A DNA stretch of 64,000 nt from Catenuloplanes atrovinosus. GTDB lineage: Bacteria; Actinomycetota; Actinomycetes; Mycobacteriales; Micromonosporaceae. The position numbers and the translations under genes are program-made. Where the stretch lies: contig NZ_JAVDYB010000001.1 of NCBI RefSeq assembly GCF_031458235.1, positions 5,070,001-5,134,000 on the forward strand, read 5' to 3'. The notes under the pieces are model-generated. The model saw nothing but the letters and a program-made list of their open reading frames with translations, made no database searches and was not told the DNA's origin. Positions 9,468-17,746 of this stretch are shown here, in pieces; positions within the stretch are counted from its first letter, which is position 1, and each line of letters begins with the position of its first letter.

Positions 9468-11258
9468 CTACCCCGACAACTCCCGGCGTATCTGCTCCAG
9501 CATCGCGGTGTCGTCGGCCAGATCCGCGTGCTCAACCTGCCGGTCCAACTCCACGACCTGCTCGAGCTCGGCGACCGCCGCCGCCAGATCACCAACCGCC
9601 CGCAACACCATCGCCACGTTGTACCGGGTCCCCGCCTCACCGGCCCGGTCCCCGACCTCCCGCATGATCGGCAACGCCTGCTCGTAGAAAACCAGCGCCT
9701 GCCGAGGGTCGCCGAGACCGGCATACACCCTGCCGATGTTGTTGAGGGTGGTCGCCTCACCCGCCCGGTCCCCGACCTCCCGTGCAATCGGCAGCACCTG
9801 CTCGTAGAAGACCAGCGCCTGCCGGTGGTCGCCGAGACCGGCATACACGTGGCCGATGTTGTTGAGAGTGGCGGCTTCGCCGGCCCGGTCCCCGACCTCC
9901 CGCGCAATCGGCAGCGCCTGCTGGTAGAAGGCCAGCGCCTGCCGGTGGTCGCCGAGACCGGCACACACCTGGCCGATGTTGGAGAGAGTGGTCGCCTCGC
10001 CCGCCCGGTTCCCGACCTCCCGCGCAATCGGCAGCGACCGCTCGTAAAAGACCAGCGCCTGCCGAGGGTCGCCGAGACCGGCATACACGTGGCCGATGTT
10101 GGAGAGAGTGGTCGCCTCGCCCGCCCGGTTCCCGACCTCCCGCGCAATCGGCAGCGACCGCTCGTAAAAGACCAGCGCCTGCCGAGGGTCGCCGAGACCG
10201 GCATACACGTGGCCGATGTTGTTGAGAGTGGTCGCTTCGCCGGCCCGGTTCCCGACCTCCCGCATGATCGGCAGCACCTGCTCGTAGAAGACCAGCGCCT
10301 GCCGAGGGTCGCCGAGACCGGCATACACCCCACCGATGTTGTTGAGAGTGGTCGCCTCGCCCGCCCGATCCCCGACCTCCTGCGCAATCGTCAGCGCCTG
10401 CTCGTAGAAGGCCAGCGCCTGCCGACGATCGCCGAGACCGTCATACACCTGGCCGATGTTGTTGAGAGTGGTCGCCTCGCCCGCCCGATCCCCGACCTCC
10501 TGCGCAATCGTCAGCGCCTGCTCGTAGAAGGCCAGCGCCTGCCGACGATCGCCGAGACCGTCATACACGTGGCCGATGTTGGTGAGGGTGGCGGCTTCGC
10601 CGGCCCGATCCCCAACCTCCTGCGCAATCGTCAGCGCCTGCTCGTAAAAGGCCAGCCCTTGCTGCGGGTCGCCGAGCCCGGAATACACGTGACCGATGTT
10701 GTTCAGAGTGGTTGCCGCACCGGCCTGGTCCCCGACCTCCCGCCTGATCGTCAGCGCCTGCTCGTAGAAGGCCAGCGCCTGCCGCGGGTCGCCGAGACCG
10801 TCATACACGTGACCGATGTTGTTCAGAGTGGTCGCCTCACCGGCCCGGTCCCCGACCTCCCGCGCAATCGGCAGCGCCTGCTCGTAAAAGACCAGCGCCT
10901 GCCGGCGGGCACCGAGCCCGGCATACACCGAGCCGATGTTGTTGAGAGTGGCGGCTTCGCTGGTCCGGTCTTCGGCCTGCCGGTGCAGGGCTAGGGCCTG
11001 TTCGTAGTTGGCCAGCGCCAACTGTGGACGCCCGGTCGAGGAGTACGCCCAGCCTCGCTGGTAGAACGCGCTCGCGTCCGGGCCCAGGGTCAGCGTCGCG
11101 GTGGCGATGGCCTCTACCTGCGCGAACCGGGACCAGCCCAGCAGCACCCAGCCCAGCTCCCGCCCGACATCCTGCGCGATCGGTACCTGACGACCGGCAA
11201 CAGCGAGGCGATGCACTTCCACGACTTGTGGCAGCGAACCCGGCCCTGCCGCAGTCAT
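9468..11258 (-). CDS. TPR-repeat protein, intact paralogue upstream of the EACC1/CHAT genes
   Basis: The protein has 596 residues from ATG 11258. It shares its N-terminal block (VEVHRLAVAGRQVPIAQDVG...FYQRGWAYSSTGRP) with the coupled TPR protein at 6739. It then carries 11 complete 40-residue TPR units (pattern NNIGHVYAGLGDPRQALVFYEQALPIAREVGDRAGEA) and the same cap (RYNVAMVLRAVGDLAAAVAE...DDTAMLEQIRREL). It has no signal peptide or membrane segment. It is probably the first gene of the four-gene cluster, 96 bases before the EACC1-like gene. TPR arrays of this kind recognise partner proteins, so it may sense a trigger or recruit CHAT substrates. An in-frame start 45 bases further upstream exists but adds only a basic, unlikely N-terminus. 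Confidence 0.85.
   Translation of the reverse strand: MTAAGPGSLPQVVEVHRLAVAGRQVPIAQDVGRELGWVLLGWSRFAQVEAIATATLTLGPDASAFYQRGWAYSSTGRPQLALANYEQALALHRQAEDRTSEAATLNNIGSVYAGLGARRQALVFYEQALPIAREVGDRAGEATTLNNIGHVYDGLGDPRQALAFYEQALTIRREVGDQAGAATTLNNIGHVYSGLGDPQQGLAFYEQALTIAQEVGDRAGEAATLTNIGHVYDGLGDRRQALAFYEQALTIAQEVGDRAGEATTLNNIGQVYDGLGDRRQALAFYEQALTIAQEVGDRAGEATTLNNIGGVYAGLGDPRQALVFYEQVLPIMREVGNRAGEATTLNNIGHVYAGLGDPRQALVFYERSLPIAREVGNRAGEATTLSNIGHVYAGLGDPRQALVFYERSLPIAREVGNRAGEATTLSNIGQVCAGLGDHRQALAFYQQALPIAREVGDRAGEAATLNNIGHVYAGLGDHRQALVFYEQVLPIAREVGDRAGEATTLNNIGRVYAGLGDPRQALVFYEQALPIMREVGDRAGEAGTRYNVAMVLRAVGDLAAAVAELEQVVELDRQVEHADLADDTAMLEQIRRELSG
9600..10970 (-). repeat. tandem 120-bp TPR-coding repeats, array 2
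   Basis: Eleven 120-bp units lie in register. Bases 9971-10090 and 10091-10210 are exact copies of each other, so at least one unit was duplicated recently. Other neighbours differ at a handful of bases. Units closest to the C-terminus share the signature LPIAREVGDRAGE, while the middle units carry LTIAQEVGDRAGE. Confidence 0.9.
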
Positions 11259-11883
11259 GCGACGGTGCCGTAGCCGAGATCCCGGCCACCGAAGCCGCCA
11301 CAAATCGGCAAGCCTCGCGTGATTCGACCGGTGCCATCACCGCAGCAATACCCGAGCCGGCCAGCTTTCACGGCGTCCACAACAGCGCACACCAACCCGA
11401 CACCACCGGATACGCCACAACCACCACCCGCCGATGCGGAATCCAGCCCACCCGCATCGATACGGACGTAGCCGATCATCGACATGGCGATTACTGTACG
11501 TGCCACCGCGCATAGTGGGCGGACAACTAGAACGGCCCAGTAGTCATTGACGGATTTCTGACCGTACGACTTCATCGTCAGCATCGATGCGTTGCCAGTA
11601 AGAGCCGACCAGGAAGTCCCGCTCGGCGCGGTGGAGCTGGTTGATGGCCTGGGCACCATCCCGGCCGCGCCTGTTCAAACCTGCAACCCTCATCCGGCCT
11701 TCACGCGGATCAGACAGAGGACCGGCTTGAGAGTTCTGGGCTACAGGACCCGCCGAGTAGGCACCCAGAGGGAGTACGTCTGTGACGTAGGAGATCCACA
11801 CTCCGCGGAGCGGAGCGGCCGACGAATCCGGCTTAGCTGGTGCTCCCAACACACCTGAGCTGCTGTTTCACATGTAGTGCACT
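11259..11883. other. intergenic stretch, no recognisable gene
   Basis: This 625-bp stretch separates the TPR gene from the truncated esterase. Short frames on both strands are open, but none has a ribosome site with convincing content. The minus frame around 11545-11660 (GAQAINQLHRAERDFLVGSY) is protein-like for about 35 residues and could be a relic. The junction to the truncated esterase at about 11,885 is abrupt and marks the likely island boundary. Confidence 0.4.
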
Positions 11884-12732
11884 TTGGGATTGACGACCAA
11901 CGTGCTGCTCGGCGTCTACCCCGACGTCTTCACCGCGGGCTCCGCGTTCGCCGGCGTGCCGTTCGGGTGCTTTGCCACCACGAACGGTTCGGAGTGGAAC
12001 AGCGACTGCGCCAACGGGCTGATCACCAAGACGCCGCAGCAGTGGGGTGACCTGGTGCGCAACGCCTACCCCGGCTACACCGGCCCGCGGCCGCGCATGC
12101 AGACCTGGCACGGCACCAACGACGAGACGCTCAAGTACCCGAACTTCGGCGAGCAGATCAAGCAGTGGACCAACGTGCACGGCCTGTCCCAGACCCCGTC
12201 CTACACGGACACGCCGCGGTCCGGCTACACGCGCACCCGCTACGGCGGCACCGGCGACCAGGCGCCGGTCGAGGCGATCAGCATGAGCGGCGTCTCGCAC
12301 AACCTCCCGGTCGACGCGGCCGCCGCCATCCGCTTCCTCGGCCTGGACACCACCACCCCCACCACGGCAACGCCCACGCCCACGCCCACCGGCACCGCCA
12401 CCCCCGCCCCCACCGGCGCGTGCCGGGTCACCTACACGGTCAGTTCGTGGAGCGCCGGCCTCACCGCCTCCGTGGCCATCACCAACACCGGCACGGCCAC
12501 GGTCGACGGCTGGACGCTCGCCTTCACGCTGCCCAGCGGCCAGACCGTCACCAACTCCTGGAACGCGACGATCACGCCGGCCAGCGGCGCCCTCTCCGCC
12601 CGCAACGTTTCCTACAACGGCACGCTGGCGGGCGGCGCCACGCAGACGTTCGGCTTCCAGGCCACCCACACCGGCGACGCGGCGAAGCCCGCCGCCTTCG
12701 CCCTCAACGGCACGACCTGCTCGGTCGCCTGA
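11884..12732 (+). pseudogene. 5'-truncated copy of the CBM2 esterase
   Basis: From the sequence TNVLLGVYPDVF onward this frame matches the esterase at 3328 nearly residue for residue. It runs through the Asp (GTNDETL) and His (GVSHNLP) of the triad, then a different Thr/Pro linker and a full CBM2. Everything before it is missing: the signal peptide, the first 150 residues and the nucleophile serine. The break falls immediately after the GxSxGG elbow. A TTG at 11884 could start translation, but the product would be cytoplasmic and inactive. At DNA level the two copies are roughly 85 percent alike and this one is more GC-rich, so it is probably the resident gene, cut when the island arrived. 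Confidence 0.85.
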
Positions 12733-12738
12733 CGACCA

Positions 12739-12776
12739 GGCGGGCGGGAGTGCGGTTCGCCCCGTTCCCGCCCGCC
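12739..12776. terminator. bidirectional hairpin terminator
   Basis: GGCGGGCGGGA (12739-12749) and its exact complement TCCCGCCCGCC (12766-12776) enclose a 16-base loop. The hairpin lies between the stop codons of two convergent genes, so it can serve both. Confidence 0.75.
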
Positions 12777-12810
12777 GCGGCGGCCCGGACACCACGAGCC
12801 GCCCCACCGT

Positions 12811-14427
12811 TCACGCGGCCGGTTCCGGGCGGTGGACGCCGCGGGGGCGGTAGCCGAGGCTGGGGGCCACGCCCGCGAGGTCGGCGAGGAGGTGGATGAG
12901 GGCGAGCCACATCTCCGTGCCCTGCAGGCCCGGGACGGTGGCGCGGTCGCCGCGAGTCGTGGAACGGGGGGCCTGGAAGCCGAAGCCGGCGCCGTCGGTC
13001 CAGTGGGTGAGGGCGTCGCGGAGCAGGGTCGTGGCGAGCGCGGTGACCTCGGCCGCGCGGTAGCCTGAGGCACGGGTCAGCCACAGTGGATGCGCGACGT
13101 CCAGGACGTTGCAGGCGTTCTGGCGCTCGGGGCGGAAGAAGCGCGCATCCCGGGCGTGCCGCAACACCGTGTCCACAACCCTTTCGGGGTACGGAACGGG
13201 CAGGCCCCACTGCGCGAACGTCCCGCGGGACGCGCGGTAGAAGCCGTTCACGAGTTGCAGCAGGCCGTCCGCGGGGGCGGGCTCGCCCCACATGCCGGTG
13301 CGCGAATCGGCGCGCATCAGCAGCCAGCCCACGAGCGTCTCCTGTGGACCGGCGATGCCCTTGCGCGCGTTCCAGTGCAGCGCGGTGCCGAGCGCGTCCA
13401 CCCAGGCGCCGGCGTGCCACGCGTGCGTGCGCCACGGCTGCCGCTCCAAACCGTCGACGACGATGGCGGCGGTCGCCTCGGCCACCGCCCGGACCGGCTC
13501 GGGAAACTCGCTGCCGAGCAGGTCCAGCGCGTACCCGACGGACAGCACGTGATAGCCGCCGTGCTCGTCGAAGAGCACGCTCTCGGGGGTACGGCCGAAC
13601 TCCGGCACGAGTCCGGTCCGCGGGTCCTGCCAGCCGCGCAGGCGGTCGGCCTGCTCCGCCGCGGGCAGCTGGTCCGGGGCGCGGCCGAGCAGCAGGTCCG
13701 CTATCTCGATCGCGTCGCACTGTGCCCGTACCGTCGGCGGGTCCTCGGGTTTGTCCGTGAACAGGCCGCGGTCGGCGTCCCAGCAGCGGGCCAGCACGTC
13801 GGCGGCCTGCTCACGGGCGCGCCCGGCGAAGGTCGCGACCGCGGTGGCGAGGTCGTCGCCCGGTTCCGGCGGGCGGAGCGCGGGGACGCGCCAGCGGAGT
13901 ACGCGGGCCGGGTTGCCGCCGACGACCGCGCCCGCGGGCACGTCCTTGGTGACGATCGCGCCGGCCGCCAGCACGCTGCGGTCGCCGACCTGCACGCCGT
14001 CCAGGATCACCACGTGCGAGCCGATCCACACGTCGTCGCCGACCGTGATTCCCTTGCTGGTGAGCGGCTGCCGGAACACCTCCACGTCCGGATCGTCCAT
14101 CGTGTGGTTGAACGCCAGGATCGAGGTGTGCGCGCCGATCCGTACCGCGTTGCCGAGGGTGACATTCCCGCGCACCACGGTGTAGGGGTTGATCGAGCAG
14201 TCCCGCCCGGTGCGCAGCCGACCGGTCAGGTAGGCGCCGGCCGCGACGTAACTGCGATCGCCGAGCCGCAGCTCGTCGTTGCGGACCGACGCGTGCTCGG
14301 ACACGAAGCAGCCGGCGCCGATCTCGCCGCCGAGATCCCGCTGGTACGCGAGCTGGCGCGCGCGGGCGTCGTCGTCGGCCTCGGCCGCGTACAGCCACGG
14401 TGAGTAGTCGTAGTCCTGCGGCCCCAT
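12811..14427 (-). CDS. hexapeptide-repeat acyltransferase fused to an alpha-helical domain
   Basis: This is a 538-residue two-domain protein. Residues about 35-185 are a left-handed beta-helix acyltransferase of the maltose/galactoside O-acetyltransferase type. Hexapeptide turns (LGNAVRIGAHTSI, VGDDVWIGSHVVI, VGDRSVLAAGAIV) end in GGNPARVL, and the expected catalytic His sits in FNHTMDD. Residues about 200-530 are rich in helices with repeated Trp/His (THAWHAGAWVDALGTALHW, GTEMWLALIHLLADLAG). They resemble an alpha/alpha toroid of glycoside-hydrolase or terpenoid-cyclase fold, but I cannot name the family. It probably acetylates a sugar or glycoconjugate that the second domain binds. It is convergent with the truncated esterase and divergent from the secreted repeat protein. 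Confidence 0.8.
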   Translation of the reverse strand: MGPQDYDYSPWLYAAEADDDARARQLAYQRDLGGEIGAGCFVSEHASVRNDELRLGDRSYVAAGAYLTGRLRTGRDCSINPYTVVRGNVTLGNAVRIGAHTSILAFNHTMDDPDVEVFRQPLTSKGITVGDDVWIGSHVVILDGVQVGDRSVLAAGAIVTKDVPAGAVVGGNPARVLRWRVPALRPPEPGDDLATAVATFAGRAREQAADVLARCWDADRGLFTDKPEDPPTVRAQCDAIEIADLLLGRAPDQLPAAEQADRLRGWQDPRTGLVPEFGRTPESVLFDEHGGYHVLSVGYALDLLGSEFPEPVRAVAEATAAIVVDGLERQPWRTHAWHAGAWVDALGTALHWNARKGIAGPQETLVGWLLMRADSRTGMWGEPAPADGLLQLVNGFYRASRGTFAQWGLPVPYPERVVDTVLRHARDARFFRPERQNACNVLDVAHPLWLTRASGYRAAEVTALATTLLRDALTHWTDGAGFGFQAPRSTTRGDRATVPGLQGTEMWLALIHLLADLAGVAPSLGYRPRGVHRPEPAA

Positions 14428-14585
14428 GTCGCACCCGCCTCTCTCCTCCCACCGAGTCTGGTCGATCTTGGCTTGGCCGGCCAGGGCCGGTGGACGTCGA
14501 TCATGCGCTGCTTGCGGTCACGCTGCGATCATGTGCAGGCACTGCTACGTTCGGCTGAGCAGCATCGATTTCTACCGGGAGAGGA

Positions 14586-16850
14586 ATGGACGGCCGAAGC
14601 CGGCGCAGACCCCAGGCGACCCGCCTGCTGCTCAGGCTCGCCCTGACCGCCCTCGGCTCCGCCGCCGCGGCCCTCTTCCTGCTGCTCCTCTCCCCGTCGT
14701 CCGCGCAGGCCGCTCCGGGTTTCGGTGCCGATGCGGGTACTACGGTCGGTGAGCTCGTGGACGGCGTGGCGGAGGCCGCCGGGCTTCCGGAGACCGCGCC
14801 ACCGGGTAGCGACGACACGCCGGCGGCGACGGCCGAGCCGGCGACGGCCGAGCCGGCGACGATGTCCGATCCCGCCGCGGATGTGGCCCCGGCTCCGGTT
14901 CCCGACCCGGCGGAGGCCACGGCTTGGATTCCAGACCCCGGCCAGGAAGAACCCGCGGCCCCGAATCCCGGCCTGGAACGGGCCGCGGCCCCGGCACCTG
15001 GACGCGCTGGGACGGCGGCGCAGCATGTTCCCCACAGCCGGCCGGGCGTCACGGACGCTGTGCCTCCCGCCGCCGAGCCGGCCACGGTGCCGGACCTCGG
15101 GGAGAACTGGACGGCCGCGGATTCCGGTGTCGTCGGGGACGCCTCGATCGACGATGGACCGGCCCCCGAGGCCGAGGCTGCCGCGGACATGGATGCGGCG
15201 GGAGACGAGCCGAACCCCGACCCGGACCTCACGGCGGTCGGGGTCGCCACGGATGTCCCGGCCACCGGCACCGGACCACCCGCGCCGGTGACCATCGACG
15301 CCGTCACGCCGCTCACGGCGGTGGCCGAGGCCGTGGCGGAGCCGGCCGGCGCCGAGACCACGACGGCCCCGGGACCGGCGATCGAGACGGTGGTTCCACC
15401 GGCCGGGCCGGTGCCGGCAGCAGCGGAAGCGGTAGAACCGGTCACGGCGGTGGTCGAGGCCGTGGCGGAGCCGGCCGGCGCCGAGACCACGACGGCCCCG
15501 GGACCGGCGATCGAGACGGTGGTTCCACCGGCCGGGCCGGTGCTGGCAGCAGCGGCAGCGGTAGAACCGGCGCTCACCGCGGCCACCGCACTCCCGGCGC
15601 CGGTGGCCGGGATCGCCGTGGAGCCGGCCGGATCGGTGATCGACGACGCGGCACCGGTGCCGGAGACCGTCGCGACACCGGTTGAGCGGGTGGTGCGGTC
15701 CGTCGTGTCGCCGGCCGGCGTTCCCGCCGCTCCCGCGGTGGAGGTCGCCGTCGACACCATCGGCGCGATCAGAACGCCGACGCCCGCTGATCGGCTCGTG
15801 ACAATCGGGCCCGCGACGGCCACGCACGCCGCACTCACCACCACGACGACCCGAGCCGTGACGACCACGCACGCCGCGATCACCGCCACGACGGCCCCAG
15901 TCGTGACGGCCACGCACGCCGCGATCACCGCCACGACGACCCGAGCCGTGACGGCCACGCACGCCGCGATCACCGCCACGACGGCCCCAGTCGTGACGGC
16001 CACGCACGCCGCGATCACCGCCACGACGACCCGAGCCGTGACGGCCACGCACGCCGCGGTCGCCGCGACGACGGTCCGAGCCGTGACGGCCACGCACGCC
16101 GCGGTCGCCGCGACGACGGTCCGAGCCGTGACGGCCGCGATCGCCGCGACGACGGCCGATGTCGTGACGGCAGCGCGGGTGGGCCGAGCCGCGATGGCCG
16201 CGATGGCCGGGCGAGCGGCGACGGCGGCGCGAGCCGCGATGGACGCCCACGCCGTCATGACAGCGCGGGCCGTCGAGGCGGCCAGAGCGACGATGGACGC
16301 GATGGCCGCGCAAGCCGCGAGGAACGCCCAGGCCGCCACGGTGGCCTACCGGGCGATGACCGGGCACGCGGCGACGGCGACGCACCCCGAGGTGACGGAC
16401 CGGGCCGCGATGACGACGGCCACCGCACCCGCCCTACGGCAACCGGCCGCCGACCGGACGGCGGCCGGCATCGCCGCGGCGAGTGCCACGCAGCAGACGA
16501 TCATCGGCCCCCCGGCTCCGCGGGCCGTCGCGGTCGAGCGGGTCGAGAGAGCGCGCGGGGCGCGCGGTGGTCCGGCCTGTCCCCCGGTCCGGGTGGCTGG
16601 GGCGGCGGGTGCGGACAGCGACGTACCGGCTGATGATTCCGGGAAGAACGGCCCGGCCGGGCCGGAACCGGGCGACGCGGGCTCGGGACCGGCGCACGGG
16701 GTTCTCCGGACCGGCGATGCGCCGAGTTCGCCGCAGGCGGACGCGGTGGTGAGGGCCGCCGTGGTCGATGGGTGCGCGGTACGCGCGGCGCGCCCGGCCG
16801 ATCAGCATCGCGACTCGCGCGTGATCGAGGTTCCCGACTCGCCCGGATGA
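14586..16850 (+). CDS. secreted low-complexity Ala/Thr/Pro-rich repeat protein
   Basis: The 754-residue protein starts at ATG 14586 behind a strong GGGAGAGGA. The N-terminus is a signal peptide: basic RSRRRPQATR, then a long apolar core and SSAQAAPG. The rest is disordered. First come acidic Pro/Ala segments, then two copies of a 43-residue block, then about seven copies of a 15-residue Thr/Ala/His unit (VTATHAAITATTAPV). These are followed by an Ala/Met/Arg-rich stretch and a C-terminus without a sorting motif. No enzymatic domain is seen. It may be a surface or spore-envelope protein; its position next to the ram locus makes a role in aerial growth possible, but that is inference. The opposite strand is open for 612 codons because of codon bias and is not taken as a gene. 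Confidence 0.7.
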   Translation: MDGRSRRRPQATRLLLRLALTALGSAAAALFLLLLSPSSAQAAPGFGADAGTTVGELVDGVAEAAGLPETAPPGSDDTPAATAEPATAEPATMSDPAADVAPAPVPDPAEATAWIPDPGQEEPAAPNPGLERAAAPAPGRAGTAAQHVPHSRPGVTDAVPPAAEPATVPDLGENWTAADSGVVGDASIDDGPAPEAEAAADMDAAGDEPNPDPDLTAVGVATDVPATGTGPPAPVTIDAVTPLTAVAEAVAEPAGAETTTAPGPAIETVVPPAGPVPAAAEAVEPVTAVVEAVAEPAGAETTTAPGPAIETVVPPAGPVLAAAAAVEPALTAATALPAPVAGIAVEPAGSVIDDAAPVPETVATPVERVVRSVVSPAGVPAAPAVEVAVDTIGAIRTPTPADRLVTIGPATATHAALTTTTTRAVTTTHAAITATTAPVVTATHAAITATTTRAVTATHAAITATTAPVVTATHAAITATTTRAVTATHAAVAATTVRAVTATHAAVAATTVRAVTAAIAATTADVVTAARVGRAAMAAMAGRAATAARAAMDAHAVMTARAVEAARATMDAMAAQAARNAQAATVAYRAMTGHAATATHPEVTDRAAMTTATAPALRQPAADRTAAGIAAASATQQTIIGPPAPRAVAVERVERARGARGGPACPPVRVAGAAGADSDVPADDSGKNGPAGPEPGDAGSGPAHGVLRTGDAPSSPQADAVVRAAVVDGCAVRAARPADQHRDSRVIEVPDSPG
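15314..15571 (+). repeat. two direct copies of a 129-bp block
   Basis: The block beginning CACGGCGGTGG at 15314 recurs at 15443 with few changes and encodes a 43-residue repeat (AEAVAEPAGAETTTAPGP...). The length is a multiple of three, so the reading frame is kept. Confidence 0.85.
15813..16127 (+). repeat. 45-bp tandem repeat array
   Basis: Units start at 15813 (degenerate), 15858, 15903, 15948, 15993, 16038 and 16083. Two versions alternate (ending ATTAPV and ATTTRA), giving a 90-bp higher-order period. The last two are ATTVRA copies. Each unit encodes 15 residues rich in Thr, Ala and one His. Confidence 0.9.
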
Positions 16851-16858
16851 TCGTTCCC

Positions 16859-16893
16859 ACCGGTCACGGCCAGCGACACAGGCCGTGACCGGT
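16859..16893 (+). terminator. hairpin terminator
   Basis: ACCGGTCACGGCC (16859-16871) is exactly complementary to 16881-16893 with a nine-base loop. It begins nine bases after the stop codon of the secreted repeat protein. Confidence 0.8.
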
Positions 16894-16958
16894 CCCGCCT
16901 GACGAGATTCGGACCGGCGCGTCAACGGCCGGTGTGAGGCGTGAATGGGAGCGACGAC

Positions 16959-17558
16959 GTGATACGCACGATGATCTTCTCTAACCATGTGCTGCTGCGG
17001 GAATCCCTGCATGCGGTGCTCTCCACGGAGCTGGACGTGACCTCCGTGGGAGGTGACGACGGTGAGGCGCTGACCGCGGCGCACAAGATCCGGCCGGATG
17101 TGATCGTGGTGGATCTGGACGGGCCGGGGCGGCACGGGCTGCGGACGGTGCGGCTGCTGGTGGCGGAGCTGCCGGAGTGCGCGGTGGTGGCGCTGACCGG
17201 CCGGCACACGCCGCACGCGCTGCGGCAGGCGCTGGCGGCGGGCGCGCGCGGGTTCGCGTCGCGGGAGCAGCCGCCGGCGGAGCTGGTGGACCTGATCCGG
17301 CGGGTCGGGCGCGGCGAGCGGATGATTCACCCGGGCACGGCGCTGGCCACGCTGGCGGCGATGAACAATCCGCTGTCGGCGCGCGAGCGGGACGTGCTGC
17401 GGCTCGCCGCGCGCGGGATGCCGAGCGCCGCGATTGCGGCCGAACTTTTTCTGTCCGAAGGAACAATTCGGAACTATCTATCTTCTGTGGTACGGAAACT
17501 AAACTGCAGAAATCGTCTCGAAGCGGCCCGGCTCGCGGAGGAGGCCGGCTGGATCTGA
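16959..17558 (+). CDS. LuxR/NarL-type response regulator (RamR-like), first of a tandem pair
   Basis: This 199-residue protein has a receiver-like domain (VIRTMIFSNHVLLRESL through DVIVVDLDGPGRHG, where the Asp would be the phospho-acceptor) and a C-terminal LuxR helix-turn-helix (LSARERDVLRLAARG...LSEGTIRNYLSSVVRKL). GTG 16959 is chosen because GGGAG lies seven bases upstream and the start then matches the tandem paralogue; GTG 16941 is also open. SapB loci in Streptomyces are switched on by RamR, an orphan regulator of this family. This gene or the next is likely to play that part, although no kinase gene is adjacent. It ends with RNRLEAARLAEEAGWI, like its neighbour. Confidence 0.85.
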   Translation: MIRTMIFSNHVLLRESLHAVLSTELDVTSVGGDDGEALTAAHKIRPDVIVVDLDGPGRHGLRTVRLLVAELPECAVVALTGRHTPHALRQALAAGARGFASREQPPAELVDLIRRVGRGERMIHPGTALATLAAMNNPLSARERDVLRLAARGMPSAAIAAELFLSEGTIRNYLSSVVRKLNCRNRLEAARLAEEAGWI

Positions 17559-17576
17559 GGAATTTGGGCAGGTCAA

Positions 17577-17606
17577 CGGCCGGGCCGAAACTAAACGGCC
17601 CGGCCG
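17577..17606 (+). terminator. hairpin terminator between the two regulators
   Basis: CGGCCGGGCCG (17577-17587) pairs exactly with CGGCCCGGCCG (17596-17606) over the loop AAACTAAA. The two regulator genes are therefore probably separate transcripts. Confidence 0.8.
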
Positions 17607-17746
17607 GAGACGGCCATCCGACAGTCGCGCATACGAGTTACCCACGAGTCCGAACCCGGTGTCCGTGTTGTGACTGTGCTTCAATGTGCACGGGTATTGC
17701 CATGTGGTTAAACGGTTGTGTCGATCTGTCGATAAGGGGCACGGAC

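Noticed and set aside
9528-10994. 488-codon plus-strand repeat frame
   Set aside because: Antisense of the second TPR array, with no start signal or known domain.
1-12732. Search for transposase, integrase or tRNA attachment site to explain the island
   Set aside because: No such gene or tRNA was recognisable in the window, so the island boundary is inferred only from the esterase copies and gene content.
14501-16339. 612-codon open frame on the minus strand, Ala/Val-rich and membrane-like
   Set aside because: It mirrors the repeat protein on the plus strand, which has a strong ribosome site and signal peptide; the minus frame has neither and is open because of GC bias.
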